Positions 27,389 through 37,011 of a stretch of 64,000 bases of DNA are shown here, piece by piece. The stretch is from Paragemmobacter kunshanensis (GTDB taxonomy: Bacteria > Pseudomonadota > Alphaproteobacteria > Rhodobacterales > Rhodobacteraceae), in assembly GCF_011059185.1 (NCBI RefSeq), contig NZ_JAALFE010000014.1, positions 62,001-126,000 on the forward strand, in the 5' to 3' direction. The notes beneath the pieces are model-generated. The model saw nothing but the letters and a program-made list of their open reading frames with translations, made no database searches and was not told the origin of the DNA. A program made the position numbers and the translations under genes. Numbering within the stretch: the first letter of the stretch is position 1; each line of letters starts with the position of its first letter.

Positions 27389-27460
27389 CATGTGTCCTTG
27401 TCTGGCAGGAAGGCCCCGGCCCCGGTCTTCGGCAGCGCTCGGCCCTCCCCTTCGGTATCC

Positions 27461-27490
27461 ATATCTGGTGGCCCGCCGGGGGCGAGTCAA
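27461..27490 (-). promoter_or_regulatory. Candidate promoter of lon
   Basis: Minus-strand TTGACT, 18-bp spacer, AGATAT, about 70 bp before the lon start codon. The -35 is good and the -10 partial. A heat-shock (RpoH) promoter would be expected for lon, but I do not see a convincing one, so the assignment is tentative. Confidence 0.4.
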
Positions 27491-27618
27491 CCATGCCTTC
27501 ACATCAACTTGTCCGCCATGATGCGCCCAGCCGAAGGCGGGGGCAAGCAGGCATTGGTCGCATCCTTTACGAAGCCTGCCGCCCCTTCTGCACGGATCGT
27601 GCCGCCCGGGCGGGCCTG

Positions 27619-28908
27619 TCAGGCGGCGGCCGCCACGCCGCGCGGCACCAGCGCGTGCCAGTCGCGCAGCGCCGAAAGCGCCGCGCCGCAGGCGGTGTCG
27701 ATCCGTTCCAGCCCGCTGCCGATGGTATCCTGCAGCGCATCGATGCGGCCGATGATGGTTTCCAGCCCCGCCGAGCGGTGGCTGAGCATGCCGCTTTCCA
27801 CCCGGCAGGCGATGCGGACCGTGGACAGCCCCACGATGAGCCGGCGCAGATATTCCACATTGCGGCGCAGCGCGCGGGCCTGATCGAGGACCGCCGTCAT
27901 CGCGCCCTCGGCATCGCGGGCATAGGTTTCGGCGACCTCGGACAGGATCCGGGATTCGCGGTCACGGTCCACGCCGTCGAGCGCCACGGCGCGGGTCGCG
28001 AAATCGGCGCGCACCCCATCCATCAGCCGCGCGGCGCAAAGCAGGAAGAGGCCCCGCTCCTCGCCGCAGGTGGCATGCGGGCCTTCGCCCCGTTCCAGCG
28101 AGGAAAAGCCGCTGACATGGCTTTGCACATCCGACAGCATGACGCCGTAGCTGCGGGCGATCTCGCTGATCGTGCGGCGGCCTTCGGAGAGCTTGGCCGC
28201 GACGATGCGCATGTTGGCGGTCAGCAGATTGGCCCCGTGCAGCACATGCTGCAGATCGGCCAGTTCGCCGCGCACCTTGCGCAGGTCGACAACCATGCGG
28301 TGCAGCGCATCGAGATCGCGTTCGGGGGGCTGGCCCAGAAGCGCGCGGCGGCTGCGCATCTCGCGCAGAAGCGCCTCGGTCTGGAAGGCGGCGTAATTGG
28401 GAAATCCCAGCGCGCGCAGGCGTTCGCAGATGCGCCGGGCCGAAGCTTCGGGCGAGAGGCCCCCCGCCTCGGCGGCGAGGAGCGAGGCATATTCCTGTTC
28501 GATCACCGGCATCAGATCGGACGAGGGCTTGATGCGGACGGAGAGATAGCCGTCCTCGACCGGGGTGACCAGCGCGAAGACCCAGTAATGCAGCCCGTCG
28601 CGGGCGCGGTTCTTGACATAGGCGCCGATGGGATGGCCGGCCTTGATGCCCTCCCACATCAGGTGGAAGACGCCCTTTGGCATGTCGGGATGGCGGATGA
28701 TGCGATGGGGCGCGCCGATCAGATCGCCGGGGGCATAGTCGGCGATGCGCAGGAAGACATCGTTGAAGGACCGGATCACCCCGCGCCCGTCGGTGCGCGA
28801 GAAGAAGACCTCATCCGCCGCGAAGGGGGCGGCCCCGCTGCGGGGCCGGAGCGCGCGGGCCTGTTCCATCGCGCTTTCAAAACCCTGGGCTTCGCAATGC
28901 AGGGTCAT
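27619..28908 (-). CDS. Soluble PAS-domain protein (Aer-like sensor without a recognised output domain)
   Basis: 429 aa. The N-terminal PAS domain (about 25-130) is of the Aer type: FSRTDGRGVIRSFNDVFLRI, GAPHRIIRHPDMPKGVFHLMWE and YVKNRARDGLHYWVFALVTP, the pattern of FAD-binding redox/aerotaxis sensors. The remaining 300 residues are helical with long stretches of heptad-like sequence, but contain neither a transmembrane helix nor the highly conserved methyl-accepting hairpin, GGDEF, EAL or kinase motif. Start placed at the ATG at 28908 (MTLHCEAQGF). It may signal through protein-protein contacts; the partner is unknown. Confidence 0.78.
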   Translation of the reverse strand: MTLHCEAQGFESAMEQARALRPRSGAAPFAADEVFFSRTDGRGVIRSFNDVFLRIADYAPGDLIGAPHRIIRHPDMPKGVFHLMWEGIKAGHPIGAYVKNRARDGLHYWVFALVTPVEDGYLSVRIKPSSDLMPVIEQEYASLLAAEAGGLSPEASARRICERLRALGFPNYAAFQTEALLREMRSRRALLGQPPERDLDALHRMVVDLRKVRGELADLQHVLHGANLLTANMRIVAAKLSEGRRTISEIARSYGVMLSDVQSHVSGFSSLERGEGPHATCGEERGLFLLCAARLMDGVRADFATRAVALDGVDRDRESRILSEVAETYARDAEGAMTAVLDQARALRRNVEYLRRLIVGLSTVRIACRVESGMLSHRSAGLETIIGRIDALQDTIGSGLERIDTACGAALSALRDWHALVPRGVAAAA

Positions 28909-29159
28909 GCCCGGGATCCGGGGCGGGGGCCGTTGCCGGCATTCGGGGACGGGGTCGTCATTCTGGTCTGCCTTTTCTCCACCCCGGAGGGGCAAGGCCC
29001 GGGCCGGGAGCGGTTCAATGGTCTTACGACCAGGGCGCGCGGGCCTTTAGGCAACCATCCGGAGGGATGGCCCCCGGGCCGGGAAAGGGCGGGGTGCAGG
29101 CTGTTGCCCGCCGGGCGTGACCTGATGGGCGGGTACGCCAGTTGCGCCGGGGCTGGTGA

Positions 29160-30359
<1,200 letters not shown>

Positions 30360-30758
30360 CTATTCCGGGTAGGGCCGCGCCGCCTTGGCCACCGCCAGCT
30401 TGCCGCCGTTCTTCTTTGTCTGTGCGGTCGCCGTCCATTCATAGCGATGCGCGCCATCCGGCGGACAGGGCTGCTTGTATTTGAACTGCCCCGCCGGGAT
30501 CACATCGCCCCCCGCATAGGCCACGACGCCGCCCCCATGGTTGAAGCCCGGCACATCGCGATCCACCAGCTTGAAGCGGATGAAGGCCGTGCCTTCGGGC
30601 ACGTCCCTTACGGCAAAGGCCGGGCTGGGCACCGTTCCCGGATTGCCGCTGCTGCAGGGCTTCAGCCCATCCCAGGTGAAGGCGATCTCGAAGGCGAGAG
30701 CGGGGATCGGCGACGTCATCAGGATCGCTGCGGTTATCAGGCGGGTCAGAAGGGACAT
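30360..30758 (-). CDS. Exported PEBP/YbhB-like protein
   Basis: 132 aa with a signal peptide (MSLLTRLITAAILMTSPIPALA). The mature part carries PEBP-like features: FTWDGLKPCSSGNPGTVPSPAF (ligand-site entry), a FIRFKLVDRDVPGFNHGGG segment corresponding to the DPDAP/HW region, and a C-terminal RYEWTATA strand. It is somewhat shorter than typical YbhB proteins (about 160 aa). Role unknown; bacterial PEBPs bind small anionic ligands. ATG at 30758, AGGAAAG upstream. Confidence 0.75.
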   Translation of the reverse strand: MSLLTRLITAAILMTSPIPALAFEIAFTWDGLKPCSSGNPGTVPSPAFAVRDVPEGTAFIRFKLVDRDVPGFNHGGGVVAYAGGDVIPAGQFKYKQPCPPDGAHRYEWTATAQTKKNGGKLAVAKAARPYPE

Positions 30759-30814
30759 GGCAAACCTTTCCTGTGGAGGGTGACACGTTTCATCAAGGCC
30801 CGCAGCCCGGGCCA

Positions 30815-32446
30815 TCATTGCCGGTGCCGCGCGGATTTTCGCGGCGGTGGCATATGGCCGCTTTCCTCCAGCGCGTGGCGCAGGCGGCGGATCAGGGTGT
30901 TGCGCGCGCGCTCATCCGCGGTGGCGCGCAGGGCTTCGTTGATATCGAGGATCAGGCGCGACACATCATTGTGCCAGTCCATCCGCGCCACCTGTTCCGG
31001 CGCAAGGCGCGGCGGATCGGCATTGGCCCGGCGGATGAAGCCATCGGCCGAAAGGCCGAAGCTGTCATCCAGCGCGGGCAGCGCCAGACGGTCACCCGGC
31101 AGAAGCGGGACCAGCCGCGCGGCCAGCGCCTCCATCGCTTCGGATTCGCCATGGACAAGGAACAGCCCATGGCGGACCGGCAGGCGTTCGGTGATCCATT
31201 GCACCAGTTCGCGCCCGTCGGCATGGCCGGAATACAGGTCGATGGAGCGGATCCGCGCGCGGACCGGGAATTCCTCGCCCTGGATCCGCACCTCGCGCGC
31301 GCCGTCCTGCAACAGCCGGCCCAGCGTCGCCTCGGCCTGATAGCCCACGAGCAGGAGCGTCGCCGCCTCGCGCGCGATCCAGTTTTTCAGATGGTGGCGG
31401 ATGCGCCCGGCCTCGCACATGCCCGAGGCGGCAAGGATGATGTGAAAGCCGCGCGCATTGGCCAGCGCGCGGGACTGTTCCACCGTTTCGGTGAAATGCA
31501 GATGGCTGGATTGCAGCCCCTCCACCAGCGCGGCGCCGTTCTCCAACGCGCGCGCATGCTTGCGAAACAGGGCCGTGGCGCGGGTGGCCATGGGGCTGTC
31601 GACATGGATGGGGCAGAAGGGGATGTCGCCCGCCAGCATCAAGGTGGAGAGGTCGGCGATCAGTTCCTGCGCGCGTTCGACGGCAAAGGTGGGGATCAGC
31701 AGGACTCCATCCTCGCGCCAGGCGGCGCGCACCTCATCGCGCAGGGCGGCGCGGCGGTGTTCGGCGCTGGCCTCGATCCGGTCGGTATCGCCATAGGTGG
31801 ATTCGCAGATGACGTAATCCAGATCCGACGGCCCTTCCGGATCGGGCTGCAACAGCTTGGCATCCGGGCCGATATCGCCGGAAAAGAGCAGGCGCAGCGG
31901 CGTGTTCGGGGCGGTCAGCTCCACCTCGATCGAGGCCGAGCCCAGCAGATGCCCCGCATTCCAGAACCGCGCGCGGCAGCCGGGCAGGACGGGGAACCAC
32001 TGGTCCATCTCCTGCGGGCGCATCAGGGCCAGCGTCGCCTCGGCATCGCGGGCATCATAGATCGGCGTCAGATCCGCGCCGCCGCGCCGCCGGTTGCGGC
32101 GGTTCAGCATCTCGACCTCGGTCTCCTGGATATGGGCGCTGTCGGGCAGCATCACGGCGCAGAGATCCACGGTCGCCGGGGTGGCGTGGATCGGGCCGGT
32201 GAAGCCGTCTCGCACAAGTTTGGGCAGCAGCCCGGAATGGTCGATATGGGCATGGGTGAGCAGGACCGCGGAAATCGCGGCGGCGTCAAAGGGAAAGGGG
32301 CGGTAGTTCAGGCCCTTTTCCGTCTTCGATCCCTGGAACATCCCGCAATCCACCAGCACCGCGCCCGTGGCGGTTTCCAGCCGGAAGCACGATCCCGTCA
32401 CCGCCCGCGCGGCTCCGTGGAAGGTCAGGATCGGATTGCGGGACAT
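30815..32446 (-). CDS. Beta-CASP metallo-beta-lactamase-fold nuclease-like protein
   Basis: 543 aa. MBL core with the HAHIDHSG metal motif at about residue 65, GHLLGSASIEVEL, and the inserted beta-CASP domain with motifs in GVLLIPTFAVERAQEL and HIILAASGMCEAGRIRHHLKNW, followed by the C-terminal RNA-specificity motif VRARIRSIDLYSGHADGREL (motif C histidine). This is the CPSF-73/RNase J-related Ysh1 group, acting on RNA in known members; the true substrate is not established in bacteria. It ends within 60 bp of the PEBP-like gene and starts 27 bp after the DUF1989 gene, so the three probably form one transcript. Confidence 0.92.
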   Translation of the reverse strand: MSRNPILTFHGAARAVTGSCFRLETATGAVLVDCGMFQGSKTEKGLNYRPFPFDAAAISAVLLTHAHIDHSGLLPKLVRDGFTGPIHATPATVDLCAVMLPDSAHIQETEVEMLNRRNRRRGGADLTPIYDARDAEATLALMRPQEMDQWFPVLPGCRARFWNAGHLLGSASIEVELTAPNTPLRLLFSGDIGPDAKLLQPDPEGPSDLDYVICESTYGDTDRIEASAEHRRAALRDEVRAAWREDGVLLIPTFAVERAQELIADLSTLMLAGDIPFCPIHVDSPMATRATALFRKHARALENGAALVEGLQSSHLHFTETVEQSRALANARGFHIILAASGMCEAGRIRHHLKNWIAREAATLLLVGYQAEATLGRLLQDGAREVRIQGEEFPVRARIRSIDLYSGHADGRELVQWITERLPVRHGLFLVHGESEAMEALAARLVPLLPGDRLALPALDDSFGLSADGFIRRANADPPRLAPEQVARMDWHNDVSRLILDINEALRATADERARNTLIRRLRHALEESGHMPPPRKSARHRQ

Positions 32447-32473
32447 GGCGGCATTTCCCTTGCGATGATGCGA

Positions 32474-33064
32474 TCAGTCGATCACGGCGAAATGTACCTC
32501 GACCGGGGTGCAATCCTTGCCATTGATCGGGATCATGTCCTGCGGGCAGGCCGACATCACCACCACGCAGTCCATCTGCGCGCGCAGCAGGACATGATCG
32601 CCGGGCTTCGACAGGGGCTCTCCCCAGGTGATGCCGCCATCGGCGGCGATGGGGATGTTCATCCACAGGTTCAGCGGGCTGGGGGTTTCGGTGCGGGGAA
32701 AGCCGATCATGGCAAGGGCGGCATGCAGGTTGTCGGTGCAATTGTCATGGTAATCGCCGCAGCCCAGCATGCGGTAGCGGTGGATATCGCAGGCGGCGAT
32801 GACGGTGTCGTGCCGCCCGGGCGAGGTGTCCTCCTCCAGCACAAGGATCGGACGGCGGCGATTGGTCAGCAGCGCGTCGCCCGCCTTCGGAAAGACCGAA
32901 CCGATGAAGCCGCGCAGATGCTCCATCGACATGAATTCCCCCGGATCCCCGGCATTGAAGGCCCAGGTATCCACCACCTGCGTGCCATGGGTGTTCACGA
33001 TGCGGATCGCCTGCCCCGCCGCCAGCCTGACCGCCCTGCCCCGCCGCGCCGGAACCGTTTCCAT
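32474..33064 (-). CDS. DUF1989 (urea carboxylase-associated family) protein
   Basis: 196 aa. Characteristic segments are IVNTHGTQVVDTWAFNAGD, FMSMEHLRGF, CGDYHDNCTDNLHAAL and SPLNLWMNIPI with DCVVVMSACPQDMIPING. The family accompanies urea carboxylase or aminomethyltransferase-like genes elsewhere, but no such gene is nearby, so a nitrogen-metabolism role would be guesswork. Conserved Cys and His in CGDYHDNC may bind a metal. ATG at 33064. Confidence 0.87.
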   Translation of the reverse strand: METVPARRGRAVRLAAGQAIRIVNTHGTQVVDTWAFNAGDPGEFMSMEHLRGFIGSVFPKAGDALLTNRRRPILVLEEDTSPGRHDTVIAACDIHRYRMLGCGDYHDNCTDNLHAALAMIGFPRTETPSPLNLWMNIPIAADGGITWGEPLSKPGDHVLLRAQMDCVVVMSACPQDMIPINGKDCTPVEVHFAVID

Positions 33065-33151
33065 GGCCGCCCTCCCCTTTCCGGCCACGATGATCCTTGC
33101 GACAGACCATTGCAAGACCCCCGGGCCCCGGCGCGGGTGGCCCCGTTGCAT

Positions 33152-33214
33152 GGGTATTTGGGCCAGGATGAAGGGGCAGGTCGCGCTTTCCCTTCATCTT
33201 GGCGGCAAATACCC
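33152..33214. repeat. REP-like intergenic inverted repeat
   Basis: Two arms of about 24-25 bp (33152-33175 and 33190-33214) beginning GGGTATTTG and ending GATGAAGGG, complementary with only a few mismatches and one bulge, around a 14-nt loop. It lies in the 278-bp gap between the DUF1989 start and the BciB stop. A second small hairpin of GGGGGC/GCCCCC type follows at about 33250-33270. The rest of the gap shows no gene. Confidence 0.75.
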
Positions 33215-33342
33215 GCGGGGGTGAATGGCGGCGCGGCACGCGACGCCAGAGGGGGCAGCCGCCCCCTGACCCGAGCCGAAGCGCGAATGCGCGCAGGCGA
33301 GACAAAAGGAATGCGCGGCCCCGGAACGGGGGCGCGTGCCGC

Positions 33343-34581
33343 CTATTTCCTTTCCTCTTCCGGTCCGGGGGTCAGGCCATAGGGCGCGACCAGCCGCCAG
33401 ACATGGGCGGGGATCATGTTCTTCATCCGGGCGGGAAAGACGCGGCGCAGGTGGAGGACGGTTTCGATCGCCTTCATCTCCACCCTGGCCCGCGCGAATT
33501 CAAGGCCGCGCGGCCCGATGCGCGGCTGCAGAAAGGCCACGATGGGGCGCGCCCAGTCGGGCATGGCGCGCAGCGGCAGGCCGCCCGCGGCGCGTTCGGT
33601 ATTGGCCATGAAGCCGCGCACGGCCCCCGCGCGCTTGCCCTTGTCCGTCAGCGGTCTGACGGTGACGCGGTCGGCCAGCAGCGCCAGCAGTTCCTCGCCC
33701 CGGTCATTGCGGGTGATCACCCATTGATCGCCATCGCCGCCCATATAGCCCACGGTGATATCGGCCAGACGGTTGGTGTAATCGACGCAGGTCTTGCAGG
33801 TCATCGGGAAGAAATCGGCCGGAAGCTGCGACAGCGGCAGCTTGAGGAAGGGCACGGTGCGCGTGGGGCGGCCATCGTCATAGCGCAGCTCCACCCGGTA
33901 ATCGGCGCGGAATTCCAGATAGCTGATCGTCTCGGGTCGCGGGTCGATCCGGGCTAGGAAATGGTGGAAATTCTCGGTCGTCGTATTGTCGGAACAGGGG
34001 GTCCCGATGACATGGATCCGCTCGAAGCCCAGTTCCGCCTCGAGCGCGCGCAGGGCGTGGACCTGGCAGGGAATGCCCACCACCGCGATGCGCCGGTGCC
34101 CGGCGGCAGCGGCGGGTTCGAGCAGCGCGAGCGTCGGGCCGAACCCCATGCGCATGCCGCGGACCCGCGGCATCTCGGCCGGGTCGGTGACGATCACCGG
34201 CAGGGGTTTCCAGCGGTCCTCGGGATCGGGCGCGGTGGTCAGCACCGCCGTCACCGCCCCGGTTTCCAGAAGCCGCGCGGCCAAGGCCGTGGTGATCCCG
34301 GTCCATTGCGCGCCGGGCAGCGGCGCGGTCATGCGAACGCGCAGCATGCGGCGGGTGACGCCGAAGAAACGCTCTTCGCCCTGTGCCGGGTCGGCCGGGC
34401 GGCCATGCGCGCGCGCCTCGCGCGCGGGGTAGTCGGGCGCGATGAACTGGCAGGCCCGGCCGCAGGCGCGGCCATCGCCCAGGCGCGAGATGCCGCAATC
34501 GGTGCAAAGCCCCGGGCGCGGCGCACCGCCAAGCGACGGGGCGGCAAGGCCGGGCATGGGGGGAAGCGGGCCGTCGGGCAT
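33343..34581 (-). CDS. bciB: BciB-type 8-vinyl (proto)chlorophyllide reductase (F420 hydrogenase beta-subunit fold)
   Basis: 412 aa flavo-iron-sulfur protein. It aligns by eye along its full length with cyanobacterial/green-bacterial BciB: LCTDCGISR, QWTGITTALAARLLETGAV, PEDRWKPLPVIV, VVGIPCQVHALRALEAELG, HVIGTPCSDNTTTEN, MTCKTCVDYTNRLADITVGYMGG, and GPRGLEFARARVEMK. Multiple conserved cysteines for [4Fe-4S] clusters are present. The known reaction is ferredoxin-dependent reduction of the C8 vinyl group in chlorophyll/bacteriochlorophyll synthesis. A TGTC-N10-GACA site 71 bp upstream of the ATG (34581) supports photosynthetic regulation. A related alternative is plant-type HCAR, less likely here. 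Confidence 0.82.
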   Translation of the reverse strand: MPDGPLPPMPGLAAPSLGGAPRPGLCTDCGISRLGDGRACGRACQFIAPDYPAREARAHGRPADPAQGEERFFGVTRRMLRVRMTAPLPGAQWTGITTALAARLLETGAVTAVLTTAPDPEDRWKPLPVIVTDPAEMPRVRGMRMGFGPTLALLEPAAAAGHRRIAVVGIPCQVHALRALEAELGFERIHVIGTPCSDNTTTENFHHFLARIDPRPETISYLEFRADYRVELRYDDGRPTRTVPFLKLPLSQLPADFFPMTCKTCVDYTNRLADITVGYMGGDGDQWVITRNDRGEELLALLADRVTVRPLTDKGKRAGAVRGFMANTERAAGGLPLRAMPDWARPIVAFLQPRIGPRGLEFARARVEMKAIETVLHLRRVFPARMKNMIPAHVWRLVAPYGLTPGPEEERK

Positions 34582-34651
34582 GATGATCCCTGCGGGCCGG
34601 GCTGGCCCTTGGGCAAAGCTAGTGCGCGTCAGCCGTTACGTCCAGAAAAAC

Positions 34652-34669
34652 TGTCAGGCCTGATTGACA
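34652..34669. promoter_or_regulatory. PpsR/CrtJ-like operator upstream of bciB
   Basis: TGTCA-N8-TGACA, a perfect dyad fitting the PpsR/CrtJ consensus TGT-N12-ACA. It spans the stop codon (34654-34656) of the upstream gene and lies 71 bp before the bciB ATG. A repressor bound here would control bciB aerobically. A single site is seen; PpsR often uses pairs. Confidence 0.65.
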
Positions 34670-35175
34670 GTCTGCCGCCCCGAGCGTGGCGCTCCGCGAT
34701 AGAGCGCGGTCAGGAGCGTGGCCAGATCGCCGCCCTGCAGCCTGTGCGGGGCGAGCGGCTCCAGCGCCCGGCGGGCCGCGGCGGCATCGCGCAGGACAAG
34801 GCCCGAAAGGCTTTGTCCCAGGGGGGCGCGGGTCAGCAGCAGGTGGATCTGCGCCTGCATCAGCAGGTTCAGGCGGATGGCATGGCGCAGCGCCTCCCAT
34901 GCCGGGGCGTCGGTGGCCGGGCTGAAGGCCCAGAGCCGCAGGGGAAAGGGATCGCGGCAGCCCGGCAGCGGGCGGCTCCAGCCCGAGAGGCCCGAGGCCG
35001 GATCGGCGCTGTCGGGATCGGGATCGACGGATTGCAGGATCGCTTCGGAGAAGGCGCCGATGGCGGCGCGGCTGATCAGGGTCGCGCCGCGGCGGCGGGG
35101 CCTGTCCCAGCGCAGGTCCACATGCGGGGCCAGGAGCGTGGCCGCGCGGGAAAGCAGGTGCAGGTCTCGGGGCAT
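34654..35175 (-). CDS. Hypothetical protein upstream of bciB
   Basis: 173 aa, ATG at 35175 (MPRDLHLLSRAATLL). I do not recognise the family. It is Leu/Ala/Arg-rich, probably helical (LRHAIRLNLLMQAQIHLLLTRAP), without a signal peptide, transmembrane helix or cysteine motif. It is read in the same direction as bciB, 72 bp before it, and the PpsR-like operator straddles its stop codon. The frame is consistent with GC-rich coding, but the call is less secure than its neighbours. Confidence 0.55.
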   Translation of the reverse strand: MPRDLHLLSRAATLLAPHVDLRWDRPRRRGATLISRAAIGAFSEAILQSVDPDPDSADPASGLSGWSRPLPGCRDPFPLRLWAFSPATDAPAWEALRHAIRLNLLMQAQIHLLLTRAPLGQSLSGLVLRDAAAARRALEPLAPHRLQGGDLATLLTALYRGAPRSGRQTVNQA

Positions 35176-35318
35176 GGGACAGATCCTTGTCAGGGGACAG
35201 GAACGGGAACTGGAACAACGGGTCAAGGCTGGCACAGCCTTTCCCCCCTGCGAAGACAGGATGACGGCGGGGCGGCAGACCAAAGGCAGCGGCGCGGGCG
35301 CAAAGGGATAGCGCCGGG

Positions 35319-36830
35319 TCAGGCGAACATCGGGAAGGTCACGCCCAGCGACCAGGCCAGCATCAGCCCCATGCCGATGCCCGCGATGGCGGGCAGGCCC
35401 GTCCGTCGCCCGATCACCCCCGAAAGCGTGCCGAAGATCAGGAAGAAGAGCAGGATCACCGGCAGGATGATCAGAAGGAACATCAGCCGGTCGAAGTTCA
35501 GCGCCACCGCCGCAAGAAGCGAGGCGAGGAAGGCCCCGCGCGCCAAGAGCACGCGCCAGAGCGGCGCGCGACCGCCCTCTGTCAGGATCGCGTCGCCCAG
35601 CAGATAGGGCACCGCGCCAAGCGCCAGCCCCGCGATCACCGCAAGGCGGCCCGCATGCGGCAGGAAGGAGGCCACCGCCTGATCCAGCGCCAGCCCGAAT
35701 CCCGCGATGGAAGCCGCGCCCACCAGCAGCGCAAGCGGCCAGACCCGCGCCGGGAACTGCCCGGCAAGCGCCCCGGCCCGGGCCAGCAGCGCAAGCGTCA
35801 GCGCGCCATAGGCCGCGAAATGCAGCACCAGGTAATCGGCCACGAGGACGGGCAGGATGCGCGTCTCGATGGGGGCAAGAAGCAGCGGCACGGCAAGGGG
35901 CGGCAGCAGGCAGGCGGCAAGGAAGGGGCGCAGCCCAAGGGGCGCTGCCCCGGCAGGCGCGCCTGCGGGCGGGCCTGCGGGCAGCGCCCGGGCCAGGGGC
36001 CAGGCCAGCGCCGCGACGCCTGCCAGCAGAAGCAGGATCCAGCCGCCCCGGTTCTCGGCGGGCCTTGCGCCATCACGCCCGAAGACCCGGTCAAGCCAGA
36101 GCGCCGCCGCATCCAGCGCCACGGTGGATTGCAGCACCGCCACATGTTCCACATGGGGGGCCAGGATCAGGCGGCGCGCGGTGCCCTGCGTGATCTCGCC
36201 CACCTCGCTCTCCGGTCCCGCTGCCGGATCGGTGAGGCGCAAGAGGCGCAGCCCCTCATCCGCGAGGCGGCTTTCCCATGCGCCCGCGATCAGCAGCAGA
36301 TTGGCGGGTTCCGCAGGCGTCACCGCCCGCGAAAAGGCCGAGACGGCCACCACCGCCTGCACGGCGGGGGATTCGGGATCGGGCAGGGCCGCGCGGATCA
36401 CGATGTCAGAGGCCATGGAATGGCCCAGATAGGCCAGCCGCCCATCGGCGCGGGGATGGGCCAGCGCGGCGCGGGCGACGGCGCGCAACTCATCAACCAT
36501 CAACCGGGTGGTGCCCTCGACCGAGGTGACATCCCCCGTCATCGGGTGGGGATTGCGGCCATGGCCCATGAAATCGAAACTGGCCACCAGATAGCCCGAC
36601 TGCGCCAGGGCGAGCGAGAAGGACTCCATCCATTGCCGCGATCCGGCAAAGCCATGCGCCACCACGACAAGGGGCGCGGGATCGGTGCCGGGCGGCAGGT
36701 AAAGCGTGGCAGGGGCGATATCGGCCCCGGCGAGCGGCTGGATCGTCAGCCCCTTGCGGGCGCTGTCGAGATGCCAGAGCGAGACGAGGATGGCCAGAAG
36801 GGCGCACAGGGCCACTGCGATGCGTTTCAT
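35319..36830 (-). CDS. Membrane-anchored alpha/beta hydrolase
   Basis: 503 aa two-part protein. After an N-terminal signal-anchor (MKRIAVALCALLAILVSLW) comes an alpha/beta hydrolase domain with the oxyanion motif VVVAHGFAGSRQW, a GHS-type nucleophile elbow (LAYLGHSMASDIV) and a putative acid/His near VEHVAVL. From about residue 270 onward it is a polytopic membrane domain with seven or so hydrophobic helices and no recognised transporter motif. The hydrolase domain should face the periplasm. Substrate unknown. ATG at 36830. Confidence 0.8.
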   Translation of the reverse strand: MKRIAVALCALLAILVSLWHLDSARKGLTIQPLAGADIAPATLYLPPGTDPAPLVVVAHGFAGSRQWMESFSLALAQSGYLVASFDFMGHGRNPHPMTGDVTSVEGTTRLMVDELRAVARAALAHPRADGRLAYLGHSMASDIVIRAALPDPESPAVQAVVAVSAFSRAVTPAEPANLLLIAGAWESRLADEGLRLLRLTDPAAGPESEVGEITQGTARRLILAPHVEHVAVLQSTVALDAAALWLDRVFGRDGARPAENRGGWILLLLAGVAALAWPLARALPAGPPAGAPAGAAPLGLRPFLAACLLPPLAVPLLLAPIETRILPVLVADYLVLHFAAYGALTLALLARAGALAGQFPARVWPLALLVGAASIAGFGLALDQAVASFLPHAGRLAVIAGLALGAVPYLLGDAILTEGGRAPLWRVLLARGAFLASLLAAVALNFDRLMFLLIILPVILLFFLIFGTLSGVIGRRTGLPAIAGIGMGLMLAWSLGVTFPMFA

Positions 36831-37011
36831 TGCGCGGTCATCCCCTGCCCTGCCTTCCCTGCCCTGCCCTTTCTGCCCCACCTAGCACGCGCGGCGGCGG
36901 ATGCCACGGTGGCGAAAGCGTGAGCGGTGCCCTCGCGGCGGGCCATTGTCGCGGCGGCGGGCAGCGCTTAGGGTGCCGCGCCATCGACTCAGCCATCGAA
37001 CGGGGTTTTGC

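Noticed and set aside
24311-27883. 1190-codon open frame on the plus strand
   Set aside because: Antisense to the HU-like gene and lon, crossing two gene boundaries; a codon-bias artefact of high GC.
30773-33382. 869-codon open frame on the plus strand
   Set aside because: Antisense to the beta-CASP and DUF1989 genes, both well supported.
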